Below are positions 7,499 through 16,684 of a DNA stretch of 64,000 bases, one piece after another (the stretch's first letter is position 1; every line of letters begins with the position of its first letter). The notes under the pieces were generated by a model. It saw nothing but the letters and a program-made list of their open reading frames with translations. It was not told the DNA's origin and ran no database searches. The position numbers were made by a program, and so were the translations under genes. The stretch comes from Tepidanaerobacteraceae bacterium (GTDB lineage: Bacteria > Bacillota > Thermosediminibacteria > Thermosediminibacterales > Tepidanaerobacteraceae), in the NCBI GenBank assembly GCA_024655905.1, contig JANLFP010000002.1, positions 1 through 64,000 on the forward strand, given 5' to 3'.

Positions 7499-8441
7499 GC
7501 TGGCCAAGCCGTTTTTTATGATTTGTGAAACTCCGTTGCATGCGGGCAGCGGAAACGATCTGGGTTTTGTCGATTTGCCCATACAGCGGGAAAGGCACAC
7601 CGATTTCCCCAAAGTGGAAGGCTCCAGTTTGAAGGGATGTATCAGGGAAGCGTTTGAAGACCTCGAAGAAATAGATTTAAATGACAGCAAATTGACTGAA
7701 AAAAATAAGAGGGAAGAAGCTGTTATACTTGCTTTCGGTCCCGAGAAAGGAGACCTTCATGCCGGCGCTCTCGGTTTCACCGATGCCAGGATACTTTTAT
7801 TCCCGGTTAAATCCATGAAAGGCGTTTTCGCGTGGATCACATGTCCCAAGGTTTTAGAGAGGTTTAAAGGCGATCTCTTCCTTTCCGGCATTAATAAGGA
7901 TGTCCCAAAACTGCCTGAAACCGGCACCGTCCCCTACGGCAGCAGTTTGCTGTTTGAGGGGGACAAGGTTATACTGGAGGAGTATACTTTTAATGTAAAA
8001 AAGCCTGCAAAAGGGGATGAATGTACCAGGTTTGCGCAATGGCTGGCAGATAAAGTTTTTCCCTCCTGTGAGGAGTATAAATACTGGTCGGAAAAGATGA
8101 AAAAGGATATTGTCGTCCTCTCCGACGATGATTTCAGAGACTTTGTGAACTTGTCAACGGAGATTGTAACGAGGACAAGGATCGACAATGATACCGGAAC
8201 GGTTCAAGGTGGCGCACTCTTTACAGAAGAATACTTGCCGACCGAGAGCGTGCTTTATTCCCTGGCCCTGGCAAGTCCCATTTTCAGCGAGAATAAAGGC
8301 GTATTTGAAAATAAGGATAAAAAAGAGGAAGAAATGATTCTGGAATATTTCACAAACAATCTTCCCGGGATTATTCAGCTCGGTGGAAACACCACCCTCG
8401 GGAAAGGGATAATCCGCACGCTGATAATGGAGGTGAGCTAG
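7491..8441 (+). CDS. cmr4: Type III-B CRISPR RAMP protein Cmr4 (Cas7)
   Basis: This 316-residue protein is the Cas7-type backbone subunit of the Cmr complex, which lines the crRNA and cuts target RNA at 6-nt intervals. Visible motifs are TPLHAGSGNDLGFVDLPIQR at the start, FPKVEGSSLKGCIREAF, the central STEIVTRTRID region, and the late glycine-rich GGNTTLGKGIIR. The start overlaps the CARF gene by 8 bases, with GGAGG upstream at about 7479. The gene looks intact, although its cas10 partner is not. Confidence 0.92.
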   Translation: MFKLAKPFFMICETPLHAGSGNDLGFVDLPIQRERHTDFPKVEGSSLKGCIREAFEDLEEIDLNDSKLTEKNKREEAVILAFGPEKGDLHAGALGFTDARILLFPVKSMKGVFAWITCPKVLERFKGDLFLSGINKDVPKLPETGTVPYGSSLLFEGDKVILEEYTFNVKKPAKGDECTRFAQWLADKVFPSCEEYKYWSEKMKKDIVVLSDDDFRDFVNLSTEIVTRTRIDNDTGTVQGGALFTEEYLPTESVLYSLALASPIFSENKGVFENKDKKEEEMILEYFTNNLPGIIQLGGNTTLGKGIIRTLIMEVS

Positions 8442-8442
8442 A

Positions 8443-8850
8443 ATGGCCGAAAAGACTGTGATAAAAGGGCTGGAACAGGGAAGGGCTTCTTTTGCGTATC
8501 AGTGCGCGCGAGCGGGAAATCAGATTGATAAGAGAAAGGAATACAAACAGTATGTCAAAAAACTGCCCATGTTGATAAAAACCAATGGCCTGGGAGCTGC
8601 TCTGGCGTTTGTGAAATCTAAAATCAGTGATAAAACAAGTGAATCGGGCCATGCGTACAAGCTGATTTACGATCAAATAGCAGAATGGCTGAAGAAAGAT
8701 GACAAAAAGCTGATAGACCTTTCGGGTGATGCTGATTTGGTGGCAGCCATTATTTCTCTGGATTCTTCTCAGTACAGAGCTGTTACGATAGAGGTGCTGG
8801 CGTTTCTCAACTGGCTGAGAAGATTTGCAGAAGGTTTGATAGAAGGGTGA
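8443..8850 (+). CDS. cmr5: Type III-B CRISPR small subunit Cmr5 (Cas11)
   Basis: This is a 135-residue, mostly helical protein starting one base after cmr4. It matches Cmr5 in LEQGRASFAYQCAR, YKQYVKKLPMLIKTNGLGAALAF, and the late AVTIEVLAFLNWLRRFAEGL. Cmr5 forms the minor filament along the target strand. It is translated from an ATG behind GGAGGTGAG at the end of cmr4, so coupling is likely. Confidence 0.92.
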   Translation: MAEKTVIKGLEQGRASFAYQCARAGNQIDKRKEYKQYVKKLPMLIKTNGLGAALAFVKSKISDKTSESGHAYKLIYDQIAEWLKKDDKKLIDLSGDADLVAAIISLDSSQYRAVTIEVLAFLNWLRRFAEGLIEG

Positions 8851-8859
8851 TCTTGGATA

Positions 8860-9897
8860 ATGGACAATAAAGGGAAAACCAAAAAACAGGTGGCATGGTT
8901 TGTTTCGTATAATAAGAATAAAGGATTCGGCTTCTTGAAGAATGAAAATTATAATAAGATTTATTTTAATAAGGAGATCCTTCATGAAAATAAAATCAAA
9001 GAAAAAATGCTGAATGTAAACGCTATTTTTGAAATAACTGTGGGAGAAAACGAAAGGGGAGTGAATGCTGAAGAGATCACGTACATCCGTTATCGAATGC
9101 CGCAAGATACAAGAATCCTTGTGGAAAAAGAACATAATGAGCAAGAGGTGGATAACTTTTATTTGAGGTTGAATAAAGCAGCCTGTTTCAATATCGACAG
9201 ATTTGATTTTGCCGGGGCGGTAAAAAGCAAAAGCATGGAATTTAAAAAAGTCCCAATCGAGTCTCTTGTCAATCGGCAACTGCTTTATCTAAAAGATATG
9301 GGAATTCTGTATCAAAAGATAGACTTCGTCCCCCAGTGGCGCCTTGTTGTGGGTCTGGGACATGAATCCGTCTATGAAACATCCATGACTCTGCACCATA
9401 TATACGGCATTCCCTACATACCCGCTCAGGCTATTAAGGGAGTTTTGAGAAACTTTATTATCAACCAGCTCTTTGCTGAAAATGAAGAAGGAATTCTTGA
9501 TTTGGAAAATGCGGAAAAGAGGGCTTTAACAGATCTGGGTTTTAAGTATATTTTTGGAGATGAGAAACAGCAGGGCAAGGTGATGTTTTTTGATGCTTAC
9601 CCCGCATCCAGTATAAAAATTGAACCGGATATAATGAATCCACACTACGGTCCCTACTATAGAGGAGAAGGAAAGTACCCCGGGGACTACTACGATCCCG
9701 TGCCTGTTACGTTTTTGACTGTAAAGGAAACCAAGTTCCACATATATTTTGGTATAAAGAAAAAAGATGATATGATTATTGAAAAAGGGAAATTTGAAGG
9801 TCAGAAACCTTTAGCTGTTATATGCTGTTGGTTGGAAAAGGCATTGAAAGAGCATGGAATTGGCGCAAAAACTGCTGCGGGCTACGGATATGCGTGA
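8860..9897 (+). CDS. cmr6: Type III-B CRISPR protein Cmr6 with N-terminal cold-shock domain
   Basis: This is a 345-residue protein. From about residue 100 on it is a Cmr6 RAMP: GLGHESVYETSMTLHHIYG, IPYIPAQAIKGVLRNF, PVPVTFLTVKET, and the terminal GIGAKTAAGYGYA glycine loop. Cmr6 caps the Cmr7 backbone at the crRNA 3' side. Residues about 8-75 look like a cold-shock (CSD) OB-fold: VAWFVSYNKNKGFGFL carries an RNP1-like KGFGFL, followed by an RNP2-like KIYFN and FEITVGENERGVNAEEI. The extra domain would add single-strand RNA binding at the end of the complex. This is inferred from sequence only. Confidence 0.9.
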   Translation: MDNKGKTKKQVAWFVSYNKNKGFGFLKNENYNKIYFNKEILHENKIKEKMLNVNAIFEITVGENERGVNAEEITYIRYRMPQDTRILVEKEHNEQEVDNFYLRLNKAACFNIDRFDFAGAVKSKSMEFKKVPIESLVNRQLLYLKDMGILYQKIDFVPQWRLVVGLGHESVYETSMTLHHIYGIPYIPAQAIKGVLRNFIINQLFAENEEGILDLENAEKRALTDLGFKYIFGDEKQQGKVMFFDAYPASSIKIEPDIMNPHYGPYYRGEGKYPGDYYDPVPVTFLTVKETKFHIYFGIKKKDDMIIEKGKFEGQKPLAVICCWLEKALKEHGIGAKTAAGYGYA

Positions 9898-9933
9898 GGG
9901 AGCTCTTCTGGAAAAAGAAAGAGGGGAAAAAGG

Positions 9934-10215
9934 ATGATAAAATTTCTCTCGTTTTTGGGGGCGAGCAAGTATGAAGTGTGCAATTATTTTTACCAGGACA
10001 AAAAAGTCGAAAATTGCTGCTACATCCAGGAAGCCCTGCTCTGGTGGAAGGCGATTTTGGCGCCACTTACGCGGCGGTGGGCTACTGCAAGAAAAAAAGG
10101 TATAATTCCCGTCTATTCCACGACGGAAAGAAAAGTCGCAGAGGAACATGCGGATGGCGAAGTGAGAACCTATAGATCCTTCAGGCATGTAAGATATAGA
10201 GTCTATGGGGGATGA
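9934..10215 (+). pseudogene. Csx2-type CARF gene, truncated and fused to unidentified sequence
   Basis: The first 36 residues, MIKFLSFLGASKYEVC...VQEALL-like, match the N-terminal strand and loop of Csx2/DxTHG CARF proteins (TIGR02221 type), preceded by GAGGGG. After about 10040 the homology stops. The remaining residues (KKGIIPVYSTTERKVAEE, then RSFRHVRYRVYGG) do not look like a CARF core. The gene seems to be an in-frame deletion joining the start of one cas gene to the end of another; I cannot name the second part. Confidence 0.55.
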
Positions 10216-10482
10216 ATCCCCCTTAATTTTTTTCCGTTCTTCATATCACAAAAATCTTTTACCTTCCGTTTTGCTTGTCAGCATCTTTAAAATACACCTT
10301 TTTACCCCGAGGCATTATATTATAAAGGAATATATTATAAAGGAACTTTTTTTATTTTTTTTCGTCTATAACTATAACAGGAATCATTGAGAATGTCACA
10401 TTTCGTTATTTTGCTGTGTTTATATATATAGAAACCGGGCCCGGCGGAGGGGGGTGTTCTTCTGGAATTTAAAAAGATATTC

Positions 10483-10929
10483 ATGGAATACTATGACAGG
10501 ATCGAAAAGCAGCTTATATGCATGTTGCATGACCAGTATCTGGCAGAGGACCTTGCGCAGGAAGTCTTTTTGAGGCTTTATGAATGCCCCCCGAAGAATG
10601 AGGAACATATAGGGGCATGGCTTTATAAGGTTGCGAAAAACCTGGCTTTAAACCATATAAGGAGTGAAAGAAACCGCATGTTGAGAGAGACCAGAGTGGG
10701 GGCTACGGATGCCCTTCCTGCATTTACGCCGTTTCAGCAGGACGATGCAATAGCCGTCCGCGAGGTTTTGCGAAGGATGCATGAAAGGGACAGGACCGTC
10801 CTGATAATGAAGCATTCGGGCTATTCCTACGCTGAGATAGCAAAAGTCATCAATGTTAAAAAGACTTCAGTAGGCACCCTTGTGGCCAGATCCCAGAAAA
10901 GATTTAAAGAATTGTACAGGGAGGTGTGA
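10483..10929 (+). CDS. ECF-type RNA polymerase sigma factor
   Basis: This is a sigma-70 family protein of at least 148 residues. Region 2 reads YLAEDLAQEVFLRLYE followed by WLYKVAKNLALNHIR. Region 4 reads VLIMKHSGYSYAEIAKVIN with the HTH KKTSVGTLVARSQKRF. It is followed after 3 bases by its putative anti-sigma factor and an ABC exporter. The ATG at 10483 has no Shine-Dalgarno. The strong GGAGGGGGG at 10446-10454 points to an earlier in-frame start, and the best-placed codon there is CTG at 10462. The promoter region upstream is AT-rich with a 15-bp tandem repeat. Confidence 0.88.
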   Translation: MEYYDRIEKQLICMLHDQYLAEDLAQEVFLRLYECPPKNEEHIGAWLYKVAKNLALNHIRSERNRMLRETRVGATDALPAFTPFQQDDAIAVREVLRRMHERDRTVLIMKHSGYSYAEIAKVINVKKTSVGTLVARSQKRFKELYREV

Positions 10930-10932
10930 AGC

Positions 10933-12093
10933 ATGTGTTATGACGAGGGCATGATCCAGGCATATATTGATGGTGAGCTTTCCCCGAAAGAAATTCAAGA
11001 AGTTTGCAAACACCTGGAAACGTGCGAAATATGCAGGGATAGGTTTGACGACCTGAAAAAAATTGATGCCTTTGTGAAGGGCAGGATTGACCTGAAGGAG
11101 ATCTCAAATCCTCTCAACAGCGAGATGGCATGGGAGAGATTCAGGAGAAAGTTGGGTAAAAAATCTTATGAAAGACAGGGAGTGTTTTATATGATGAGGA
11201 AGTATAAAAAGCTGCTGGCAGGAACGGCTGCGGCAGTGCTGATTTCTTCAGCTATATGGGTGGCTCCGGTGAGGGATGCGGCAGCAGATTTTCTGAGCAT
11301 TTTCAGGGTATCGCAATTCAAGACCGTAACCCTCACTTACGACGATCTGGCAAGTATAAAGGATCAGCTTGAAGAAAAAGGTTTAAAGGACATAGATTTA
11401 AAACAGTACGGAAAGATAAAAATAGACGGAGGAGAAATGAAAAAAGAGTATCAAATTGATGATGGCTCTTCTCTGGATAAGGCTTTAAAGTCAATTGAAG
11501 ATGAAGTTGGTATCAGCATATTTCCGCCGGAAGCTCCCAAAGGGTTTAAACTTACAAATATACGTGTCTCAAATCCCGCGCGTATAGATATAACCCCGGA
11601 TGTTAAAAACCTCAATCAATTGATATCCACCTTCGGAGGGTCGGCATTTTTCCCCGAAGCCCTGGATGGCAAGAAATTCACAATTTCAATAAACAATGAC
11701 ATCCTGTTGCTCTACGAAAGCTCATCAGAGCAGGAAGGCGTAACGCAGGATATAATCATACAGAAGACAAAGCTTCCCGACATTCATGTGCCCGATGGCG
11801 TTGACATGGATGCTGTAAGGCACGCGGTAATCTCCATTCCGTTCATTCCGGAAAACCTGAGGAAACAACTGGCAGACATAAAAGACTGGAAAACAACGCT
11901 GCCGGTGCCTGTTGGAGAGGATACTGATGTCAAGGAAATTAATGTAAACGGCAACAGGGGCGTGTTTATGTCTGTGAAGCATGTTGATTTTGCTGCAAAT
12001 ACCGTCATATGGTCCGACGGGGAATTCATGTACTGGTTAGCTTCTTCGCTGCCTGAAGACAAAGCACTTCAGATGGCAGAGTCTTTGAGGTGA
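10933..12093 (+). CDS. Zinc-finger anti-sigma factor, membrane-anchored, with extracytoplasmic DUF4367-like domain
   Basis: This is a 386-residue protein. The N-terminus has a ZAS-type zinc motif H-x3-C-x2-C (HLETCEIC near residue 30), which binds ECF sigma factors. A single membrane segment, LLAGTAAAVLISSAIWVAPV, is near residue 95. The C-terminal 270 residues resemble the DUF4367/outer-lipoprotein-carrier-like domains of clostridial anti-sigma factors. The product should hold the upstream sigma factor at the membrane until a signal arrives. The signal is unknown; the downstream ABC exporter is probably part of the response. Confidence 0.82.
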   Translation: MCYDEGMIQAYIDGELSPKEIQEVCKHLETCEICRDRFDDLKKIDAFVKGRIDLKEISNPLNSEMAWERFRRKLGKKSYERQGVFYMMRKYKKLLAGTAAAVLISSAIWVAPVRDAAADFLSIFRVSQFKTVTLTYDDLASIKDQLEEKGLKDIDLKQYGKIKIDGGEMKKEYQIDDGSSLDKALKSIEDEVGISIFPPEAPKGFKLTNIRVSNPARIDITPDVKNLNQLISTFGGSAFFPEALDGKKFTISINNDILLLYESSSEQEGVTQDIIIQKTKLPDIHVPDGVDMDAVRHAVISIPFIPENLRKQLADIKDWKTTLPVPVGEDTDVKEINVNGNRGVFMSVKHVDFAANTVIWSDGEFMYWLASSLPEDKALQMAESLR

Positions 12094-12097
12094 AAAG

Positions 12098-13024
12098 ATG
12101 GTTATAGAAACGTTCAACCTTACGAAGCAGTATAACGGCCGGGGCGGATGCATGGACATCCGCCTCTCGATCGGTGAAGGGACGGTCTTCGGCCTGCTTG
12201 GGCCAAACGGTGCCGGCAAAAGCACTCTGGTAAAGACACTGGTTGGGCTTTTGCATCCCACTTCCGGCACTGCGAGCATCCTGGGAAAACCTCTGGGGGA
12301 CATACAGGCAAAAAGCCGCATAGGTTATCTGCCGGAAAACTTCAAGTACCACGACTGGATGTCTGGGCTGGAGGTTTTGAGGTTTCATGCTGAGCTTTAC
12401 AGGCTTAAAATTACACAAAAAAGGATTTACGAGCTGATCGATCTGGTTGGGCTTGCGGGACATGAGAAAAAAAGGGTTTCGGGCTACAGCAAGGGCATGC
12501 AGCAGAGGCTGGGCCTGGCTGTGGCGTTGCTCCCCGACCCGGACCTTGTGTTTCTCGATGAGCCCACATCGGCACTGGACCCGATGGGAAGAATAGAGGT
12601 GCGCGGAATCATCAGGTCGTTGAAGGAAAGGGGCAAGACCGTATTTTTAAACAGCCACCTGCTGAGCGAAGTGGAAATGGTATGCGATGAGGTTGCAGTA
12701 ATAAACCGCGGGAGGATAATTGCCCAGGGCAAACTTGAAGATATGCTGGAGGCGGGGAAACGAATGGAGGCCGCCATATCGCGCCCATCAAAGACCCTGT
12801 TGAGCTCGCTTGAAGGGAAAGCAGAGGATTTAAAGCTGGATGAAGGCATGCTATCCTTCAAGGTAAGAGACAGGCGGGATTTGCCGGAAATCATCAAAAT
12901 AATTGTGGAATCCGGGACTTTGCTGTATGAAATAAAGCCCGCAAACAATTCCCTGGAAAGCTTTTTCGTGAAATTGCTGGAAGAGGGGGACAGGCATGCT
13001 GACAATAGCCAAATACTCGTTTAA
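12098..13024 (+). CDS. ABC transporter ATP-binding protein
   Basis: This is a 308-residue ATPase of the DrrA/NatA-like export class. It has Walker A GPNGAGKST (about 35-43), signature YSKGMQQRLGLA, Walker B LVFLDEPTSALDP and the switch histidine in LNSHLLSEVE. It is 4 bases downstream of the anti-sigma gene and overlaps the permease gene by 29 bases, so the four genes form one operon. The substrate is unknown; an antimicrobial, ion or lipid-linked compound is possible. Confidence 0.92.
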   Translation: MVIETFNLTKQYNGRGGCMDIRLSIGEGTVFGLLGPNGAGKSTLVKTLVGLLHPTSGTASILGKPLGDIQAKSRIGYLPENFKYHDWMSGLEVLRFHAELYRLKITQKRIYELIDLVGLAGHEKKRVSGYSKGMQQRLGLAVALLPDPDLVFLDEPTSALDPMGRIEVRGIIRSLKERGKTVFLNSHLLSEVEMVCDEVAVINRGRIIAQGKLEDMLEAGKRMEAAISRPSKTLLSSLEGKAEDLKLDEGMLSFKVRDRRDLPEIIKIIVESGTLLYEIKPANNSLESFFVKLLEEGDRHADNSQILV

Positions 13025-13838
13025 GGAAATGCTCAATAAAAAAGCCCTCGGCCTTGTAATCCTTCTTACCATATTATACCTGACTCTTTACGGCTTCGGC
13101 TTAAGAGAGGTTTACCTGCACGGTTCTTCCAATGAGATCTATAGAGCGGCACTTTCCTCACAGCTGATTTCCGTGGGGCTTTATTTTGCAAACTTCATTA
13201 TCGCGTTTCTGGTGACTTTCTCGGCAGTGGGCGCCCTTTCGGGAGATGTGGAAAGCGGCGTCATGCAGGCTTTGCTGGTAAAGCCCATCCGGCGCCGGGA
13301 AGTGGTGATGGGAAAGTTCCTGGGAATAGGAGCCATGATATCCCTTTACAGTGCATTGTTTTTCACGGCCATTATCGCCTTAAATAAAATTCTGGGGGCG
13401 AAGATTATTATTCAACTTCCGAATTTAATACAGGGCATGTTGCTGTTCATACTGGGCCCCATTATCCTGCTTTCGGTGGCCCTGTGGGGCAGCTCTAGGC
13501 TTTCCACCCTCAACACCGGCATCCTGGTGGTTATGCTCTACGGATTTGCGATGGTAGGCGGTATGCTGGAACAGGTAGGCTACATGATGGCCATGGCCGG
13601 CCATAAGATTCAGGGCCTGGTAAATGTTGGCATCATATCAAGCCTGATCATGCCGAGCGACGTGATTTTCCGAAAAATGAACTCGGTTCTGTTCACTTCG
13701 GGCGGCATGGATTTTTTGACCGGTGGATTTTTGGGTGCAGGGTTTGAACCCAGTATCTGGATGATGATATATACAGCATGTTACATTATCGCAGCTTTAT
13801 ATATGTCTGCAAGGTATTTTGAAAAAAGGGACATATGA
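12996..13838 (+). CDS. ABC-2 type transporter permease
   Basis: This is a 280-residue protein with about six hydrophobic segments and the ABC-2/NosY-like start MLTIAKYSFKEMLNKKA. It has a conserved loop in GDVESGVMQALLVKPIRRREVVMGK, found in permeases paired with DrrA-like ATPases. The ATG lies behind GAGGGGGAC inside the end of the ATPase gene. It is the membrane partner of the preceding ATPase and the last gene of the sigma-factor operon. Confidence 0.88.
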   Translation: MLTIAKYSFKEMLNKKALGLVILLTILYLTLYGFGLREVYLHGSSNEIYRAALSSQLISVGLYFANFIIAFLVTFSAVGALSGDVESGVMQALLVKPIRRREVVMGKFLGIGAMISLYSALFFTAIIALNKILGAKIIIQLPNLIQGMLLFILGPIILLSVALWGSSRLSTLNTGILVVMLYGFAMVGGMLEQVGYMMAMAGHKIQGLVNVGIISSLIMPSDVIFRKMNSVLFTSGGMDFLTGGFLGAGFEPSIWMMIYTACYIIAALYMSARYFEKRDI

Positions 13839-13912
13839 ATAATTTAGACATAATCCCCGAAGGCCGGGCATAAGTAATTAAATGTAACATTAACCGGCGG
13901 AGGGGATTTTTA

Positions 13913-16549
13913 ATGGAATATTTGGGCACAGATTTGAAAAAAGGCTTATCTAGCCGTGAGATACCTCTTAAAAAGAAACTGTTCGGAGAAAACCGGATTG
14001 AAGAAAAGCGCAGAATTTCTCCGTTGAGGATTTTTATAAATCAATTTAATGACTTCATGACCATGACCCTCATAGGAGCCACAGTTATATCAACCTATCT
14101 GGGCGAACTGGCGGATGCTGCTGCCATCACCGCCATTGTCGTCATTAACGGCTTACTGGGTTTTATTCAGGAATACAGGACCGAAAAATCGCTTCAGGCT
14201 TTGAAAGAACTGGCAGCGCCTGTGGCAAAAGTACTGAGGGATGGGCAAATTAAGGCGATTCCGGCTAAAGATGTGGTTCCGGGAGACGTGGTACTGCTGG
14301 AAACCGGCGACAGGGTGCCGGCTGATGGCTTACTCATTGAAATACAGGGGCTTTCCATAGACGAGTCAATACTAACAGGGGAATCGCTGCCGGTGAAAAA
14401 GTCAATTGAACCCGGAGAAACCCCGGATATAAAAATTCACAGGGAAGATTTTGCCTTCATGGGCACCCTGGTCGTATCCGGCCGTGGCAGGATGCTTGTG
14501 ACCGATACCGGCATGAGCACCGAGATGGGCAAAATAGCGGGCATGATGGAAGGGATAGAAGAAGAAGAGACGCCGCTGCAGAATCGCTTAAATGTCCTGG
14601 GCAAACAGCTAGTTCTTGCCAGCCTTTTTATTTGCGCGATGGTGTCACTCCTTGGCATCATCCGCGGGGAAAAAGCGTATGACATGTTTCTTTTCGGAGT
14701 AAGCCTGGCTGTTGCCGCTATCCCCGAGGGTCTTCCGGCTATTGTCACCGTTGTTTTAACCTTAGGAGTGCAGAGGATGATTAAGAAAAATGCGGTCGTA
14801 AGAAGGCTGCCGGCAGTTGAGACTCTAGGATGTGCCACCATTATCTGCAGTGATAAGACAGGCACTTTGACCGAAAACAAAATGAGCGTGCGAAAGATAT
14901 TCATAAGCGGCGAAACCATAATGGTTGCTGGCACCGGTTACAAGCCTGAAGGTGATTTTATTTCATCTGACGGCAGACTTTTCAAAAAACCTGAGGGGGA
15001 ACTAAGGCGGCTGCTGGAAATCGGTGCATCGTGCAACAATGCAGCAATTGAACAGCAAAAGGGCGGGCTGTTTAGGGGATTTTTAAACACCGGAGAACTG
15101 GTGACTTCCGGAGACCCTACTGAAATTGCCATACTTGTGGCGTGCTTGAAGGGCGGTATTCAAAAAGAAAATGTAGATAGAAATTATAAAAGAATAAAGG
15201 AAATACCCTTTGATTCCGACAGAAAAAGAATGTCGGTAATTGTGAAAAACCGTAGAGGTGAAATCTATCTGTTCTTAAAAGGTGCGCCCGATGTCGTATT
15301 GTCCTTGTCAAACCGAATAGAAAAACACGGTCAGGTGCTTCCGCTTGATAAAAAAACCGAAGAAGAAATTTTAAGGGTAAATGAGGATATGGGCAAGGAA
15401 GCCCTTCGCGTGCTGGCGTTTGCCTACAGGAAATTGAGTGTGCAGCAAATGGATGAAAGAGATCCGGAGCATGACCTTGTTTTCGTGGGGCTTATGGGCA
15501 TGCTCGACCCTCCAAGGCCCGAAGCTGCAAAAGCAGTGGAAAAATGTTTTTCAGCGGGCATCCGACCTGTCATGATAACCGGGGACCACAAAACCACCGC
15601 ATGGGCCGTGGCCAGGGAATTGAAGATGATTACCAAAGACAGTAAAATCCTGACAGGCCGGGAATTGGATGAAATGACTGAAGCCGAATTTGCAAACTGC
15701 GTGGAAGACGTGGCTGTCTATGCCCGAGTAACCCCACGTCACAAGCTTAAAATAGTAAGAGCCTTAAAAAAGAAAGGCCACGTTGTGGCCATGACCGGGG
15801 ATGGCGTAAATGACGCTCCCGCCGTAAAAGAGGCCGATATCGGCATATCTATGGGCATGAGCGGGACGGATGTGACAAAAGAAGCATCCTCCATAATCCT
15901 GATGGATGATAATTTTGCCAGCATAGTGGCTGCGGTGGAAGAGGGCAGAATTATTTATGACAATATAAGAAAATTTATTCGGTATCTTTTGTCCTGCAAC
16001 GCCGGCGAAGTATTGACCATGTTCTGGACATCAGCCCTGGGGCTGCCTCTGCCGCTTTTGCCTATTCAGATTCTATTGATGAATCTTGTAACCGATGGAC
16101 TTCCGGCTATGGCTCTGGGGGTGGACCCTCCCGAAAGGGATGTAATGAATAGAAGACCCAGACCAAAAGGGGAAAACATTTTTTCCGGCGGTCTTGCAAA
16201 AAGAATAGCCTACAGAGGCATCTTCATCAGTATTGCAACGGTTTCGGCTTTTATGCTGACAGGATATTATAGCGGAGGCAACTTGATCTTGTCAAGGACT
16301 GCGGCTTTTGCTACCCTAGTACTTTCTCAGTTGATATTTGTTTTCGAGTGCAGGACTGAAAAGCGCGGCATATGGGAATTCAATCCTTTTTCAAATATAT
16401 CCTTGACTCTGGCTGTTTTGCTTTCGCTGATTATGCTGGCAGCGGCAATATATTCGCCTTTTTTGCGGAACATTTTTCATACAATCCCTCCTGATAGAAA
16501 TGTTTGGATGTTGATAGTATCTCTTGCCGGACTGGGTGCGCTGATATAG
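13913..16549 (+). CDS. Cation-transporting P-type ATPase, probable Ca2+ pump
   Basis: This 878-residue P2A-type pump exports Ca2+ (or related divalent cations) in exchange for protons. It has the actuator motif LTGESLPVKK, the ion-site PEGLP in membrane helix 4, the phosphorylated aspartate D314 in DKTGTLTENKM, KGAPD for nucleotide binding and TGDGVNDAPA. The membrane helix 6 stretch MNLVTDGLPAMALGVDP carries the N/D residues typical of SERCA/PMR1-like Ca2+ pumps. The length and the ten predicted helices are normal. It is preceded by GGAGGGG and stands alone. Confidence 0.93.
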   Translation: MEYLGTDLKKGLSSREIPLKKKLFGENRIEEKRRISPLRIFINQFNDFMTMTLIGATVISTYLGELADAAAITAIVVINGLLGFIQEYRTEKSLQALKELAAPVAKVLRDGQIKAIPAKDVVPGDVVLLETGDRVPADGLLIEIQGLSIDESILTGESLPVKKSIEPGETPDIKIHREDFAFMGTLVVSGRGRMLVTDTGMSTEMGKIAGMMEGIEEEETPLQNRLNVLGKQLVLASLFICAMVSLLGIIRGEKAYDMFLFGVSLAVAAIPEGLPAIVTVVLTLGVQRMIKKNAVVRRLPAVETLGCATIICSDKTGTLTENKMSVRKIFISGETIMVAGTGYKPEGDFISSDGRLFKKPEGELRRLLEIGASCNNAAIEQQKGGLFRGFLNTGELVTSGDPTEIAILVACLKGGIQKENVDRNYKRIKEIPFDSDRKRMSVIVKNRRGEIYLFLKGAPDVVLSLSNRIEKHGQVLPLDKKTEEEILRVNEDMGKEALRVLAFAYRKLSVQQMDERDPEHDLVFVGLMGMLDPPRPEAAKAVEKCFSAGIRPVMITGDHKTTAWAVARELKMITKDSKILTGRELDEMTEAEFANCVEDVAVYARVTPRHKLKIVRALKKKGHVVAMTGDGVNDAPAVKEADIGISMGMSGTDVTKEASSIILMDDNFASIVAAVEEGRIIYDNIRKFIRYLLSCNAGEVLTMFWTSALGLPLPLLPIQILLMNLVTDGLPAMALGVDPPERDVMNRRPRPKGENIFSGGLAKRIAYRGIFISIATVSAFMLTGYYSGGNLILSRTAAFATLVLSQLIFVFECRTEKRGIWEFNPFSNISLTLAVLLSLIMLAAAIYSPFLRNIFHTIPPDRNVWMLIVSLAGLGALI

Positions 16550-16684
16550 TCTTTTTGTTAGATTTATCCTCTGAAAAAATCTTGCGGCGTTTTTTGAAGC
16601 GAATTACTTTAATGATTTGCCAGGCAGGAAATTTTGATATTTTGTGGAATAATTAATTATAGCACATGCCGGGGGGTTATATAA

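Noticed and set aside
8371-9279. 302-residue minus-strand frame opposite cmr5 and cmr6
   Set aside because: Shadow of two genes with clear family matches; no start signals.
10310-10345. Short tandem repeat (ATATTATAAAGGAA twice) considered as a CRISPR remnant
   Set aside because: Only two adjacent 15-bp units, no spacers and very AT-rich. No CRISPR array was seen anywhere in the window.
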